DNA from: Shewanella sp. ANA-3 | GTDB lineage: Bacteria > Pseudomonadota > Gammaproteobacteria > Enterobacterales > Shewanellaceae | Assembly (NCBI RefSeq): GCF_000203935.1 | Contig: NC_008577.1 | Location: forward strand, 4,402,001-4,466,000 | Length of the DNA: 64,000 bases | Reading direction: 5' to 3' | In this document: one piece after another, positions 53,060 through 62,771 of the stretch | How positions within the stretch are numbered: the stretch's first letter is position 1 | How the letters are laid out: each line of letters starts with the position of its first letter | Notes under the pieces: generated by a model | Told to the model about the DNA's origin: nothing | The model's database searches: none | Seen by the model: the letters and a program-made list of their open reading frames with translations, nothing else | Translations under genes and position numbers: made by a program

Positions 53060-53635
53060 TCAGTCCACATGGGACTTGATGAGTTGCAGGACAAAATCCA
53101 TGGTTTTGTGGCAGTCGGGTTGATTCACCAGCACTAGCTTATCGCGGTTATACATGGGCAACACTTCTAACCAACGTTGGCTCACCCAAGCCGCATCCTC
53201 TAAATGCACTTGGGAATAGAGCTCCAGCAAGTCAGGATTGACCTCGTAGAATTGCTCTAAGGCGGCACTGATCAGCTCGAACTCCCCTTCTATCGGCTCT
53301 TCCTGCCAATTTTGGCAGGGCAAAGTGCGGGACATCCACAGCTTATCTTTCGTCTGTGCCGCCGAGAGAATACTGACTCTTTGACGCCCCTCTAACACTA
53401 TGCTGAGGGAGTCATCTTCCAGCTGGTTAAAATCGATGATGTCACACTGAGTGGCAGTGGGATAACAGGGCGGAGTCCCACTGGGTTTCATCGCCGCAAA
53501 GGCCAAATCGTATTTGCCTTTTAACACATCCGCGACCATGCGTAATTGACCCGGCTCTACCACGCGAACCTCAATCCTTCCCTGTGGCAGCAACAAGGCA
53601 TCGCGCATAATTAACGCCATTTCTCGTGTTTGCAT
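53060..53635 (-). CDS. LON substrate-binding domain protein without protease
   Basis: 191 residues from MQTREMALIM, with AGGAGG directly before this ATG. The sequence is the N-terminal LON (PUA-like) domain: ALLLPQGRIEVRVVEPGQ, ILEGRQRVSIL-type IVLEGRQRVSIL, and a helical end. ATPase and Ser-Lys protease domains are missing, as in a known class of stand-alone LON domain proteins of unknown role. It has a short, separate transcription unit. Confidence 0.82.
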   Translation of the reverse strand: MQTREMALIMRDALLLPQGRIEVRVVEPGQLRMVADVLKGKYDLAFAAMKPSGTPPCYPTATQCDIIDFNQLEDDSLSIVLEGRQRVSILSAAQTKDKLWMSRTLPCQNWQEEPIEGEFELISAALEQFYEVNPDLLELYSQVHLEDAAWVSQRWLEVLPMYNRDKLVLVNQPDCHKTMDFVLQLIKSHVD

Positions 53636-53778
53636 AGCAACCTCCTGCCCACTCATAGAAGGAAACGCTCAAAAACTAGCCGCATCCCTTATTAGTTTAG
53701 AGTGTAGCAGGAGAAATAATTTCCTTCCTAAAGTCGCTGACAGCAAAAAAGAATTTAGGCTTGCTTGCCACTCTCGCC

Positions 53779-54834
53779 TTACAGTGGCGCTAAGTGTGCG
53801 GTGATATTTCCTTTTGCACACACCTCGGCAAATTCATCGGCTAAGCGCTCGCTCAAGGCAACAGAGCGGCGCCAATACTGCATCCGCTGCGCCGTATCCA
53901 ATTGCTTAAAGTCTTCACGGTCGGGAACCTTACCAAAGGGGAGCGAAGCCACAAATTCCGCCGAAGGCGCCAGTACCAAGGCGTTATGGTAATTAGAGCG
54001 TGCACGGCGCCAGGTTAAGGATTTATCGAACCATCCGGGGCTCATATGGGGATAAAAATGCGGATACAAGGTCAGCCCCGTAGCATGGGATAAGGGCAAA
54101 TCGAAGTGGTAGTCGGTGATGCCACCATCATAGTATTGCCCTGAGGCAACCCCCTCAATCTGAGATACGGGGGCAAGCACTAGGGGAATCGATCCCGTCG
54201 CTAACATCACTGAATTCATATTGGTTTCGGTGAGCTGCGCCTGCTGGCTGGGTAAATCCGCAAGTTGCTTAAAGGGCGATGATGCCACTTGCTGGCTAAA
54301 GACCACTCGCTCGAAATGCCAACCCAAGGTTTTGCGGCTAATGAGGTTGGTCGCGGCCGTCATCGCAAGCCCTGCTGCCAAGGGCAATTTATGGCTAAGA
54401 CGATTGATATGCTTAGCCCGGCATGCAATTAAGTGACTGTGAATAAAGGGATGATTCACTATCTCGCGCCCGCCCGTCTCGCCGAGAATGCCTTGGACTA
54501 TGCCCTTCACCTGCTCGCTCACTTCCTGCGGTGTCGGTATGGTTTCATACCGCTGGCCAATATAGTAATCCTCTAAACGTCCGTAGGCTTGTAGTGGATC
54601 CTGCTGCGCCAAACAGGCTAAACGCCACGCCCCCGACGACGCCCCCAAGGTATAAAGCGGTGTCTTGCGCTGCTTAAAGAATTCCGTGAAGAGATACTTA
54701 TCAAGACCCGCAATCCCTAACCATTTGGGTCCACCGGATGCAGCCAATAGTTGTGTAAAAGCATCGGAATGCAGACCTTGTTTCCTGATAATGTTAAAGG
54801 CCGTAGGACCTGCGAGAAAGCGTAATGCGGGCAA
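53779..54834 (-). CDS. Patatin-like phospholipase
   Basis: 351 residues. The oxyanion-hole AASGGPKWLG is at about 31-40, the nucleophile lies in GASSGAWR (about 64, Ser in GxSxG), and the catalytic Asp is in YDGGITDYHFD (about 238). This is the patatin dyad. No signal peptide. Family members hydrolyse phospholipids, some being toxins or membrane-remodelling enzymes; which applies here is unknown. It stands alone and is divergent from the TonB receptor region. Confidence 0.85.
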   Translation of the reverse strand: MPALRFLAGPTAFNIIRKQGLHSDAFTQLLAASGGPKWLGIAGLDKYLFTEFFKQRKTPLYTLGASSGAWRLACLAQQDPLQAYGRLEDYYIGQRYETIPTPQEVSEQVKGIVQGILGETGGREIVNHPFIHSHLIACRAKHINRLSHKLPLAAGLAMTAATNLISRKTLGWHFERVVFSQQVASSPFKQLADLPSQQAQLTETNMNSVMLATGSIPLVLAPVSQIEGVASGQYYDGGITDYHFDLPLSHATGLTLYPHFYPHMSPGWFDKSLTWRRARSNYHNALVLAPSAEFVASLPFGKVPDREDFKQLDTAQRMQYWRRSVALSERLADEFAEVCAKGNITAHLAPL

Positions 54835-55036
54835 AACTTAACTCCTTAAAGAGCCTCAAACCTGAGGTTTAACGCCATTAAAACACAGTCGCCAAGCGCG
54901 ATAAACCTTCAACACACCTAATGGATCTAGATGATTTTATTCACTTAGCCCATCACATCCAAGTGGCGACATATTCGACTGGCTTTAAAGAATTATCTAG
55001 AACAGTAAGCTCTGAGTTAGTACTTTTCTGTCTAGA

Positions 55037-55052
55037 TGTAACAATTGTTACA
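55037..55052. promoter_or_regulatory. Perfect 16-bp palindrome upstream of the TonB receptor gene
   Basis: TGTAACAATTGTTACA is 88 bp before the receptor's ATG, within the 306-bp gap 54835-55140. Probably an operator of a dimeric repressor or activator; it is not a Fur box. Confidence 0.6.
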
Positions 55053-55140
55053 GTGATAACCTTCACCCTATCGAATTGTTACTTTCGTTGGTTCAATGTT
55101 TTCGTTCCAGCCTAAAGGTTACTCCACATTGAGAGGTTTT

Positions 55141-57534
55141 ATGCGTCCAGCCGTTATCGCATTAGCAGTATCTTCAACTTTGGTTTTTCCTGTCGTACAC
55201 GCAGAAGAACAGGCCAGCAGCTTTGAGAAAATTGAAGTCGTCGGCTCGCGGATCGCCCTGCGCACCGCAACCGACAGCGTTGCCCCCGTCGATATCATTA
55301 CCGCGGAGCAACTCGAATCAACCGGTATGACCGAAACGGCTAAGGCGCTGCAATTTGCCGCGCCAAGTTACAGTTTCCCCTTCTCATCGGTCACCGATGG
55401 CTCAGATGCGGTGCGCCCTGCTAGCTTACGCGGCCTGTCGCCAGACCACACACTAGTACTGGTAAACGGTAAACGCCGCCATGGTTCGGCGCTGGTACAT
55501 TTAAGCGGCACTGTCGGCAAGGGCTCATCTAACGTCGATTTGAACGCGATCCCGATGACATCAATTAAACGCATTGAAATCCTGCGTGATGGCGCCTCGG
55601 CACAATACGGCTCAGATGCGATTGCCGGTGTTATCAACGTAGTCTTAAAAGATAACGACCAAGGCGGTAGCGTCTCGGCTCAAGCGGGACAGACCTATTT
55701 GGGTGACGGTGAACAATGGCGCGTAGGAGTGAACCACGGGATCAGCTTAAACAACGACGGTTTTGTGAATATTGGCGTCGAAGCTCACCATAAAGACAGC
55801 ACCAACCGCGCAGGCTTAGACCCTCGTCAACAATATCCTAAGCTGCCAGACGGTTCAGATGATCCGCGCGAAGCAACATTCAACCGCAAGAGCCACCAAG
55901 TCGGCGACGCCGAATACGATAACTTAGGCTTATTTATCAACGCGGCGCAGCCTTTCTCAAACGACAGTAAACTCTATGCCTTTGGTGGCATTAGCCAGCG
56001 TGAAACCAAATCCGGTGCTTTTTATCGCCGCGCGCTCGATGCCCGTAACTTGACCGAGCTGTATCCCGACGGCTTTTTACCGCAGATCAATCCTAAGATC
56101 ATCGACTCATCATTAGTCCTAGGCTATGAGTTCACCCTCGGTGAATGGAATATCGATACCTCAGCGGGCTATGGCGGTAACTTGTTCGAATACAACATTG
56201 TAAACACCCTAAACGCATCACTCGGCCCAGATAGCCCGACGGAATTCGATGCGGGCACACTGTCCACCAGCGAAGCAAACCTGAATATCGATGCCTCGCG
56301 CTACTATAACTTTGCCAATGACTCAGAGATCTTAGTGGCGACGGGTGTCTCTTGGCGCCAAAACGGTTATCAGATTGAGGCGGGCGAACCGGGTTCTTAT
56401 ATCAATGGCGGTTATGATAACCGTGCAGCGGGCAGCCAAGGCTTCACTGGCTTTACGCCTGAATCAGAAGTCGATGAAACTCGCGACAATACCGGTGTTT
56501 ATGTTGAGCTTGAAAACCAATTAACCACAGAGTTTTATTGGGCAGCGGCGCTGCGTTACGAAAACTATTCTGACTTTGGTGGCAACACCAGCTGGAAGCT
56601 CGCAGGCCGTTACGACTTCACCGACCATTTAGCCCTGCGCGGCACAGTGAACACAGGCTTTAGAGCGCCGAGCGTACAACAACTGTACTTCAGCAATATC
56701 TCGACCCTGTTCAATCCTGATCCGACTACGGGCCAGTTAGTGCCAACAGAATCAGGCACTTTCAACACCTTATCGCCAGTGACTGAGGCGCTAGGCATTA
56801 ACGAGCTCGACCCAGAGCTGTCGCAATCCTTCAGCTTAGGCTTGGTGTACACCAATGATACGGGCCTAGCCCTAACCTTGGATGCCTATCAGATTTCAAT
56901 CGATGACAGGATTATCCTCTCAAGCTCAGTGACGCCAAACGACTCACCGGCTGTTGCGGCGGCGCTAGCCAATACCAATGCAGAATCGGCGCGCTTCTTT
57001 ATTAACGCCGTCGATACTCGTACTCGCGGTGTTGATTTAGTGGTGAGCCAAGATTTTGATCTCGGCAACTGGGGCGATTTACGCGCCAACCTGGCATACG
57101 CCTATAACAAAACTGAAATCCAAGATATTCATTTCCCTGAAATTTTGGACGGACTCGGCCCTAAACTCTTCGATAATATCGAACAAACCCGCATGACCTC
57201 GGCCACGCCGCACAATACAGGTAACCTAGGTCTGACCCATGAATTAGGTGACTTTAAGACTAATATTCGCCTCAGCTACTTCGGCGATTACACTGTGGGT
57301 TACTCGACGGGTGACGTGAATTACAGTGACCAATGGGTGATGGATTTATCCGTGCGCTACGCCGCAACCGATGCCTTAAGCTTCACCGCTGGTGTGCAAA
57401 ACCTGTTTGATGTGTATCCTGAAAAACGCCCTGATGACAATAACTTCAATGGTATTTTCGTCTATCCGTTAACCAATACACCGTTTGGATTTAATGGGGG
57501 ATACTACTTCCTCGAAGCCAAGTATACTTATTAA
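55141..57534 (+). CDS. TonB-dependent outer membrane receptor
   Basis: 797 residues from MRPAVIALAV with GAGAGG upstream; the frame starts 15 codons earlier without a ribosome site. The signal peptide ends VVHAEE. A TonB-box-like segment IEVVGSR is followed by a plug (about 40-160, with VLVNGKRRHGSALV and RIEILRDGASAQYGSDAIAGV) and a 22-strand barrel ending FLEAKYTY with C-terminal aromatic. The substrate is unknown; no siderophore genes are nearby, and the promoter palindrome is not Fur-like, so a carbohydrate or other nutrient is possible. Confidence 0.9.
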   Translation: MRPAVIALAVSSTLVFPVVHAEEQASSFEKIEVVGSRIALRTATDSVAPVDIITAEQLESTGMTETAKALQFAAPSYSFPFSSVTDGSDAVRPASLRGLSPDHTLVLVNGKRRHGSALVHLSGTVGKGSSNVDLNAIPMTSIKRIEILRDGASAQYGSDAIAGVINVVLKDNDQGGSVSAQAGQTYLGDGEQWRVGVNHGISLNNDGFVNIGVEAHHKDSTNRAGLDPRQQYPKLPDGSDDPREATFNRKSHQVGDAEYDNLGLFINAAQPFSNDSKLYAFGGISQRETKSGAFYRRALDARNLTELYPDGFLPQINPKIIDSSLVLGYEFTLGEWNIDTSAGYGGNLFEYNIVNTLNASLGPDSPTEFDAGTLSTSEANLNIDASRYYNFANDSEILVATGVSWRQNGYQIEAGEPGSYINGGYDNRAAGSQGFTGFTPESEVDETRDNTGVYVELENQLTTEFYWAAALRYENYSDFGGNTSWKLAGRYDFTDHLALRGTVNTGFRAPSVQQLYFSNISTLFNPDPTTGQLVPTESGTFNTLSPVTEALGINELDPELSQSFSLGLVYTNDTGLALTLDAYQISIDDRIILSSSVTPNDSPAVAAALANTNAESARFFINAVDTRTRGVDLVVSQDFDLGNWGDLRANLAYAYNKTEIQDIHFPEILDGLGPKLFDNIEQTRMTSATPHNTGNLGLTHELGDFKTNIRLSYFGDYTVGYSTGDVNYSDQWVMDLSVRYAATDALSFTAGVQNLFDVYPEKRPDDNNFNGIFVYPLTNTPFGFNGGYYFLEAKYTY

Positions 57535-57550
57535 GCCGCAAACAATGAAA

Positions 57551-57577
57551 ACAGGCCATTTATGGCCTGTTTTTTTA
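57551..57577 (+). terminator. Terminator of the TonB receptor gene
   Basis: ACAGGCCAT-TT-ATGGCCTGT followed by seven T residues. Confidence 0.9.
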
Positions 57578-57661
57578 TGTCTATCGCTTATGTTCTAACG
57601 GCGGTGAACTGATTATAATCTTTACAATTCACTCATTTACTTACGCCATATCGAGTACCCC

Positions 57662-58123
57662 ATGATTGTCGATACCTTAGCTAATCGCCATATTTATCAA
57701 TCACTCAGCCCACGCATTGCCACGGCATTAGCGCATCTCGCCAGCACTGACTTTAGCCAATTGCCCGTTGGCAATTATCCCCTCGATGGCGAGGATATTT
57801 TCGTAATAGTCAACGATTACCACACCAAGCCACAATCGACCGAACCCTTTGAAGTACATCAAAAATACATCGATGTGCAGTATGTGGTCAGTGGCGAAGA
57901 AGAGTTTGGCTATCTACCATTGGCAGGCCAAACCCCATCAAAACCTTATTTCGAAAAGCACGATTACGCCGAGTTCGATTACGAGTCGAATAAAGCCAAC
58001 GCCTCCTACATACAACTAAAGGCGGGGATGTTCGCACTCTTTTTCCCCGGCGATATGCATATGCCCGGCACGAGTGATACACCGACAGCGGTGCGTAAAG
58101 TCGTGATAAAAGTGAAGATCTAA
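57662..58123 (+). CDS. YhcH/YjgK/YiaL-family protein
   Basis: 153 residues, a cupin-fold protein. The conserved patches are GNYPLDGEDIFVIVNDY, EVHQKYIDVQYVVSGEE (metal-binding His) and FFPGDMHMPG, typical of the family of EbgC, YhcH and YiaL. Members bind sugars or sugar acids such as sialate or assist their metabolism. No other sugar genes are close by; the TonB receptor upstream could be functionally linked. Regulation is not visible. Confidence 0.88.
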   Translation: MIVDTLANRHIYQSLSPRIATALAHLASTDFSQLPVGNYPLDGEDIFVIVNDYHTKPQSTEPFEVHQKYIDVQYVVSGEEEFGYLPLAGQTPSKPYFEKHDYAEFDYESNKANASYIQLKAGMFALFFPGDMHMPGTSDTPTAVRKVVIKVKI

Positions 58124-58266
58124 CAGCTGTGTGAATGATGACCACAGCCAGCGGTCGGTTTTTAGTGGAATAGCGACTTAAGGGCGCAGTGATATGCGCT
58201 TTGGCTATTTCCGAATCGGGCGAAATATTGTTAAAATTGCCACAAATTTAAAGGAGAGTCCCTGAA

Positions 58267-59187
58267 ATGCCTATGTACGTTGTCGGTCACAAAATCCCCG
58301 ATTCTGATTCAATCTGCGGTGCTATCGCGTTAGCTTATTTAAAAAACCAAATCGGTGAAGAAGCCGTTGCCGCACGTTTAGGTGAATTATCACCCGAAAC
58401 CGCTTTCATTCTGGAGCGTTTTGGCTTTGAAGCGCCAGAATACAAAACCAGCTATGCTGGTGAGCAGGTCTATATCGTTGACCACTCTGAACAGACTCAA
58501 GCACCGGACGATATCGCTCAAGCGACTATCGTAGGTATTGTGGATCACCACAAATTAGGCGATCTGACCACTGATACGCCTTTAGAGTGCTGGATCCGCC
58601 CAGTAGGTTGCAGCAACACAGTAATCAAGATGATGTATGACTTCCACCAAGTTGCCATCCCTAAAAATATCGCTGGCATCATGATGTGCGCCATCCTGAG
58701 CGACACAGTGATTTTCAAATCACCTACCTGCACCACAGCCGACATTCGTTGCGTTGAGGCCTTAGCCGAAATCGCTGGCGTTGAAGACTTTAAAGCGCTT
58801 GGCATGGAAATGTTCAAGGTAAAATCGGCAGTTGAAGGCACGCCAGCACGCGATCTCGTGATGCGCGACTTTAAAGACTTCAACATGAACGGTAACTTAG
58901 TGGGTATCGGCCAGTTAGAAGTAATTGATCTGTCAGTATTTGATTCAATCAAAGCCGAGCTGGAAGCCGATATCAAAGCCCTGAAGATTGAAGGCAACCG
59001 TCACAGCGTACTGTTACTGCTGACTGACATTATGAAAGAAGGATCAGAGCTGTTAGTGGTTTCTGACGATGCCGATCTGGTTAACCGTGCCTACGGCAAA
59101 ACCCCAATCGATGGTAAAGTATGGTTAGACGGCGTATTAAGCCGTAAGAAGCAAGTTGTGCCACAACTGCAGGCCGCTTTCGCTTAA
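58267..59187 (+). CDS. ppaC: Manganese-dependent (family II) inorganic pyrophosphatase
   Basis: 306 residues with AAAGGAGAGTCCCTGAA upstream. DHH-family metal sites: GHKIPDSDS (about 7-15), VDHSE (about 76) and VDHHK (about 98); the C-terminal DHHA2 domain contains GNRHSVLLLLTDI. It hydrolyses pyrophosphate in the cytoplasm and requires Mn or Co. No CBS domains are present. A terminator follows. Confidence 0.95.
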   Translation: MPMYVVGHKIPDSDSICGAIALAYLKNQIGEEAVAARLGELSPETAFILERFGFEAPEYKTSYAGEQVYIVDHSEQTQAPDDIAQATIVGIVDHHKLGDLTTDTPLECWIRPVGCSNTVIKMMYDFHQVAIPKNIAGIMMCAILSDTVIFKSPTCTTADIRCVEALAEIAGVEDFKALGMEMFKVKSAVEGTPARDLVMRDFKDFNMNGNLVGIGQLEVIDLSVFDSIKAELEADIKALKIEGNRHSVLLLLTDIMKEGSELLVVSDDADLVNRAYGKTPIDGKVWLDGVLSRKKQVVPQLQAAFA

Positions 59188-59214
59188 GCAACCATTTAGT
59201 TGTAATACATAAAA

Positions 59215-59238
59215 AGCCGAACTCAGTTCGGCTTTTTT
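59215..59238 (+). terminator. Terminator of ppaC
   Basis: AGCCGAACT-C-AGTTCGGCT then six T residues. Confidence 0.88.
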
Positions 59239-59355
59239 GTGCTTTCGATTTAGTCACCACCATAAAATCGGCATGAAACTTTGCTCATAAAGCTATCCTA
59301 AATTTGGCTACGCCGAGTAATATGGGATGATTCATTCTCGCACTCTGTTTTCATC

Positions 59356-59967
59356 ATGCCAGAAGCCCTACAACACCTAATCACCGAAATGACACCTTGG
59401 TTGCAGCAATACGGTTATCTGCTGCTATTCGTGGCCATTGCCGTCGAGGGATTTGGGATTCCTGCACCGGGCCAATCCTTACTGATTGTTGCCAGTTTAT
59501 TGGCCTCGACGGGGCAAATGTCGCTGCCATTAGTCCTCATCGTTGCCTGCGCCGCCGCCCTGAGTGGCAACAGTTTAGGCTACTTTATCGGTCGCCGCTT
59601 CGGTGAGGTATTGCTGCAAAAAGGTTGGATAAAGCCGCAGCTTGAGGACAAGATCCACAGTGTGATTGGCCAGTATGGCATTGCAGCCTTAGTGCTCAGC
59701 CGCTTTGTCGAAGGGCTTAAGCAGTTTATGTTTATTGGCTGCGGCCTAGCCAAAATGCCCTTTAAGCAATTCGTGATGGGCAACCTACTCGCCACCAGCA
59801 TTTGGGTAACGCTTTTTGGCTTAGGTCCAGTATTCATCCGCGATGAAATCGCCCCAATACTCGCGTTTTATCATCAACATAAATACCCGACATGGGCAAT
59901 CGTTAGCCTGCTTTTAATCCTTTTACTTCATTTTAGTTGGCGTAAATTTCAGGTTAAAAATCAGTAA
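59356..59967 (+). CDS. DedA-family membrane protein
   Basis: 203 residues with four to five hydrophobic segments. The DedA signatures are EGFGIPAPGQSLLIVAS (about 32), GNSLGYFIGRRFGE (about 75) and SRFVEGLKQFMFIGCGLAKM (about 113). DedA proteins act as undecaprenyl-phosphate or phospholipid flippases and help keep the membrane potential. The gene is convergent with the alpha/beta hydrolase and no shared terminator is seen. Confidence 0.92.
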   Translation: MPEALQHLITEMTPWLQQYGYLLLFVAIAVEGFGIPAPGQSLLIVASLLASTGQMSLPLVLIVACAAALSGNSLGYFIGRRFGEVLLQKGWIKPQLEDKIHSVIGQYGIAALVLSRFVEGLKQFMFIGCGLAKMPFKQFVMGNLLATSIWVTLFGLGPVFIRDEIAPILAFYHQHKYPTWAIVSLLLILLLHFSWRKFQVKNQ

Positions 59968-59982
59968 GGCGAGTACGATCCT

Positions 59983-61518
59983 TTACTCAGTCTCTACCTT
60001 AGGTTGAGGCTGAGTTGGTTCATTCGACGGAATCTCGTTAGAAGTATTTTTCTGAGGTTGAGGTTCATCATTGATTATTGATTGCTTGTCCCTGGACTCA
60101 GTTACCTCTTGTTTGGTCTTATCATCAACTTCACTCGGTTTACCATCTGTCGCTTGCGGCTGTGTTTGTTCATCAGCTTGTGGCGGCGTAACTGGGGGAC
60201 TCACCTCACTCGGTGCTTGAGCCTCTTGTGGCTGGGGTTGCTCACCTTCAGGTAGCGGCTCGACTAACACCACGGGTTCTGCTGGGGTACTGGTTTGTGT
60301 ATCGCTGGTATTTGTTGCCTCAGAGTCGGGCGCCAACGTGGCTAAATCTTCATTCGCTGGGCTTTCTACCGCATGTTTAGGCAATTGATTTCGATATAAA
60401 TCAATCATCCCCATCACCTCGGACAGCGCCTTGGCGTGGTCTGGCGTTAAGATCCCATTATGCCCAGAGACAATTTCATCGGACACGGCCAGCACCCATA
60501 CTGCCTGCATATTGGCGTCTGGACAGGTTTGCACGCTGCGCCGCGCTTGCAGGCGAGCACGGATTTTCCAACCCGAATGCGGCAAGGTCATCATACAGCC
60601 TGGGATTTGATCGTGAGCCATTAATGCCGAAGGCATCTTCATCGGGGTCGAACAATTACCGCCAGAACATTTATCGATATCGTGGGTAATAGCCCAAGAG
60701 TTACCCAGCGCCCGCTCGCCGTCCTTGATGTAATTAAAGGCCTCTTTTACCGCAAAATCGCCCTTAGATTGCAGCACCACCATACTCGGTTTTTGCCTAT
60801 CTAGGCTCATCAGAGTATCGAGTGGCTTAAAATCCTGCGCTGGCGCGGCAGGGTTTAACAGTAAGAAAAGATTCGGGTTATCCTGCTCATTATCGATGGC
60901 CGCCTTGATTCTATCTTTACTGGCGTGCAGCACCACTAAGCCGCCAAGGCTGTGACCAATCACGGTATAACGCAGTAATTGATGTTCAGCCACTAACCCA
61001 TCCAGCTTATCCAGCAATTGCGATAGCCCGGTTTGCCCAATGCGTTTGGCCACGGCTTTACGCTGTAAAATGGTCGGAAAATCCAGCGGTTCAATCCAAC
61101 TGGTGGCATCTTCTGAGCCATCGAGCCAGAAGGGATCCAGCTTGTCGCCTCGCCAGCCTATATATAAACCCAATAGATTACGCTGGGAGTCGGATGCCGC
61201 CATCTGCTGATAAAACTGCTCGAACGCGACAAAGTTTTCGTCCGTCGGATTGGCACTATGGTGCCAGCCGTGGACAAAAATCAGCAGTTCGGGAGCCGTG
61301 CCATTATTGGGTTGTAAAATCCGCGCCTTGAGCCCTTGCCATTGCCCATCGTTGTGTGGCTGACCTTGATCATTAAATTCAATCACATGCAGATTTTGCG
61401 TAGCAATATCAGGGCCGGGGATGTGATAGGCTTGGTCAGGAATAAAAGGAAGTAAAATACCGAGGGACAACAACATTAAAAACAGTAACTTGTACTGCGT
61501 AAACTTCTTAAGGCTCAT
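59983..61518 (-). CDS. Membrane-anchored alpha/beta hydrolase with long disordered tail
   Basis: 511 residues. An N-terminal membrane or signal segment (about 9-27) is followed by an alpha/beta hydrolase domain (about 70-375) with HGWHHS (oxyanion), the nucleophile in GHSLGGLVVL (about 187-196) and two cysteine pairs such as CSGGNCS. The last 130 residues are a Pro/Gln/Glu/Thr-rich low-complexity stretch with repeated EPQPQ and PTQPQP units. The enzyme may be a periplasmic esterase or lipase; the substrate is unknown. Repetitive coding makes length variation between strains likely. Confidence 0.78.
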   Translation of the reverse strand: MSLKKFTQYKLLFLMLLSLGILLPFIPDQAYHIPGPDIATQNLHVIEFNDQGQPHNDGQWQGLKARILQPNNGTAPELLIFVHGWHHSANPTDENFVAFEQFYQQMAASDSQRNLLGLYIGWRGDKLDPFWLDGSEDATSWIEPLDFPTILQRKAVAKRIGQTGLSQLLDKLDGLVAEHQLLRYTVIGHSLGGLVVLHASKDRIKAAIDNEQDNPNLFLLLNPAAPAQDFKPLDTLMSLDRQKPSMVVLQSKGDFAVKEAFNYIKDGERALGNSWAITHDIDKCSGGNCSTPMKMPSALMAHDQIPGCMMTLPHSGWKIRARLQARRSVQTCPDANMQAVWVLAVSDEIVSGHNGILTPDHAKALSEVMGMIDLYRNQLPKHAVESPANEDLATLAPDSEATNTSDTQTSTPAEPVVLVEPLPEGEQPQPQEAQAPSEVSPPVTPPQADEQTQPQATDGKPSEVDDKTKQEVTESRDKQSIINDEPQPQKNTSNEIPSNEPTQPQPKVETE

Positions 61519-61657
61519 TTATGACAACTAAATTATGGCCAGACTAGGCCAATATAGACACGCTGCTGGGACTAACAGCAAAATTGGCCAAATTATACGC
61601 TAACCCCAAATTTCCAGCTAGAGCCGACGACGCCTTTTATCATCATGCTTACTCGAG

Positions 61658-62698
61658 TTAGCGCCAAGTGTCGGGCAGCTTCACTTGACTCCAAAGGTCA
61701 TCGCACAATGACGCGGTATGTTGCCACTGACCGCTGCAAATCCATTTCACTAAGGCATCGCCCACCTGTGGATAGGTGATGGGATTTGGCGATGCCGCCT
61801 TGAGCCAACGTTTGACCACGCCCGTATCCAGACTCATCATACTGTCACCTGCGCCCAATAATTGGAGCGCAGCCACATTCGACAACTGTTCAAATTGACC
61901 AATCAGCGGCTTGACCAACAACTTTTTCCCTAAGGTCAGCGCCTCGCTCGCCAGCTCAAATCCGGCATTACCAATCACCCCACCGCAGCTCGCTAAGTGC
62001 TGTTTAAATCCGTCACGATTAAAACCATGCCATTGAATATGGTCGGCAAGCGGTGTTGTCGGCTGCTTAGCGTGATACACCAAGAACTGATAATCCGTAA
62101 ATGGCTTAAAAAATGCGGCGATCGCATCCGCCTCTTCGAAGGGTAAATACACCAAAATTTGATGGGTATGTTCAATAGGACTGGCATCGACTTCAACAAA
62201 GGGAGGTAGGATCGGAAAACCAAAATGATGCCAATGGCACCCCAGTGCCACATCTACTGGCGCAAAATAGTTGAGTAGTAACTCATTAAACCAAGTGCTT
62301 CCCAACTTAGGCACTGGATGCGTCAAGGCCGCTTGATGACTTATGCCAATGGAAGGGACGCCTTGACGCCTCGCCGCCCATGCGGATACGGGTTCAAAAT
62401 CATTCAGCACTAAGTCATAGCAACTCAAATCTAATGCTTGGATATCCTTAAGCAATGACAAAGAGCAATTTTGTCTTACCGTTTGCGGCACATTCACCCG
62501 CCCAGAGTGGGTTGCAAAGGTCATTCCCGCCTGTACGCGATACTCCCCAAAACACTCCATATCGAAAAAATGTTCAGGCTTACGCCCCGAAAACAAAAAG
62601 TCGACTTGAATATTGTGCTCAATTAAGGCTTTTGCCATCACTCGAGCACGGCTTAGGTGGCCATTCCCTGTGCCTTGAACTCCGTAGAGTATTCGCAT
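61658..62698 (-). CDS. Glycosyltransferase of the MJ1255/VC2487 type
   Basis: 346 residues. It begins MRILYGVQGTGNGHLSRA, the first glycine-rich loop of GT-B enzymes, and has the pair SIGISHQAAL and GGVIGNAGFELASEALTLGK (about 240-260), as expected at the donor-nucleotide site. This branch of uncharacterised glycosyltransferases is widespread. It is next to a PAP2 phosphatase gene upstream on the same strand, so lipid-linked sugars or lipids may be substrates. The acceptor is unknown. Confidence 0.85.
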   Translation of the reverse strand: MRILYGVQGTGNGHLSRARVMAKALIEHNIQVDFLFSGRKPEHFFDMECFGEYRVQAGMTFATHSGRVNVPQTVRQNCSLSLLKDIQALDLSCYDLVLNDFEPVSAWAARRQGVPSIGISHQAALTHPVPKLGSTWFNELLLNYFAPVDVALGCHWHHFGFPILPPFVEVDASPIEHTHQILVYLPFEEADAIAAFFKPFTDYQFLVYHAKQPTTPLADHIQWHGFNRDGFKQHLASCGGVIGNAGFELASEALTLGKKLLVKPLIGQFEQLSNVAALQLLGAGDSMMSLDTGVVKRWLKAASPNPITYPQVGDALVKWICSGQWQHTASLCDDLWSQVKLPDTWR

Positions 62699-62771
62699 TG
62701 CTTATCCTTTAACTGTGAATGAAATATTGGTGAATCAAGGAGATATCCAACGAATAAGCGCCTGACTTGGG

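Noticed and set aside
54921..55115. 64-codon open frame before the TonB receptor
   Set aside because: No ribosome site; it spans the palindromic operator region and overlaps the receptor's upstream frame.
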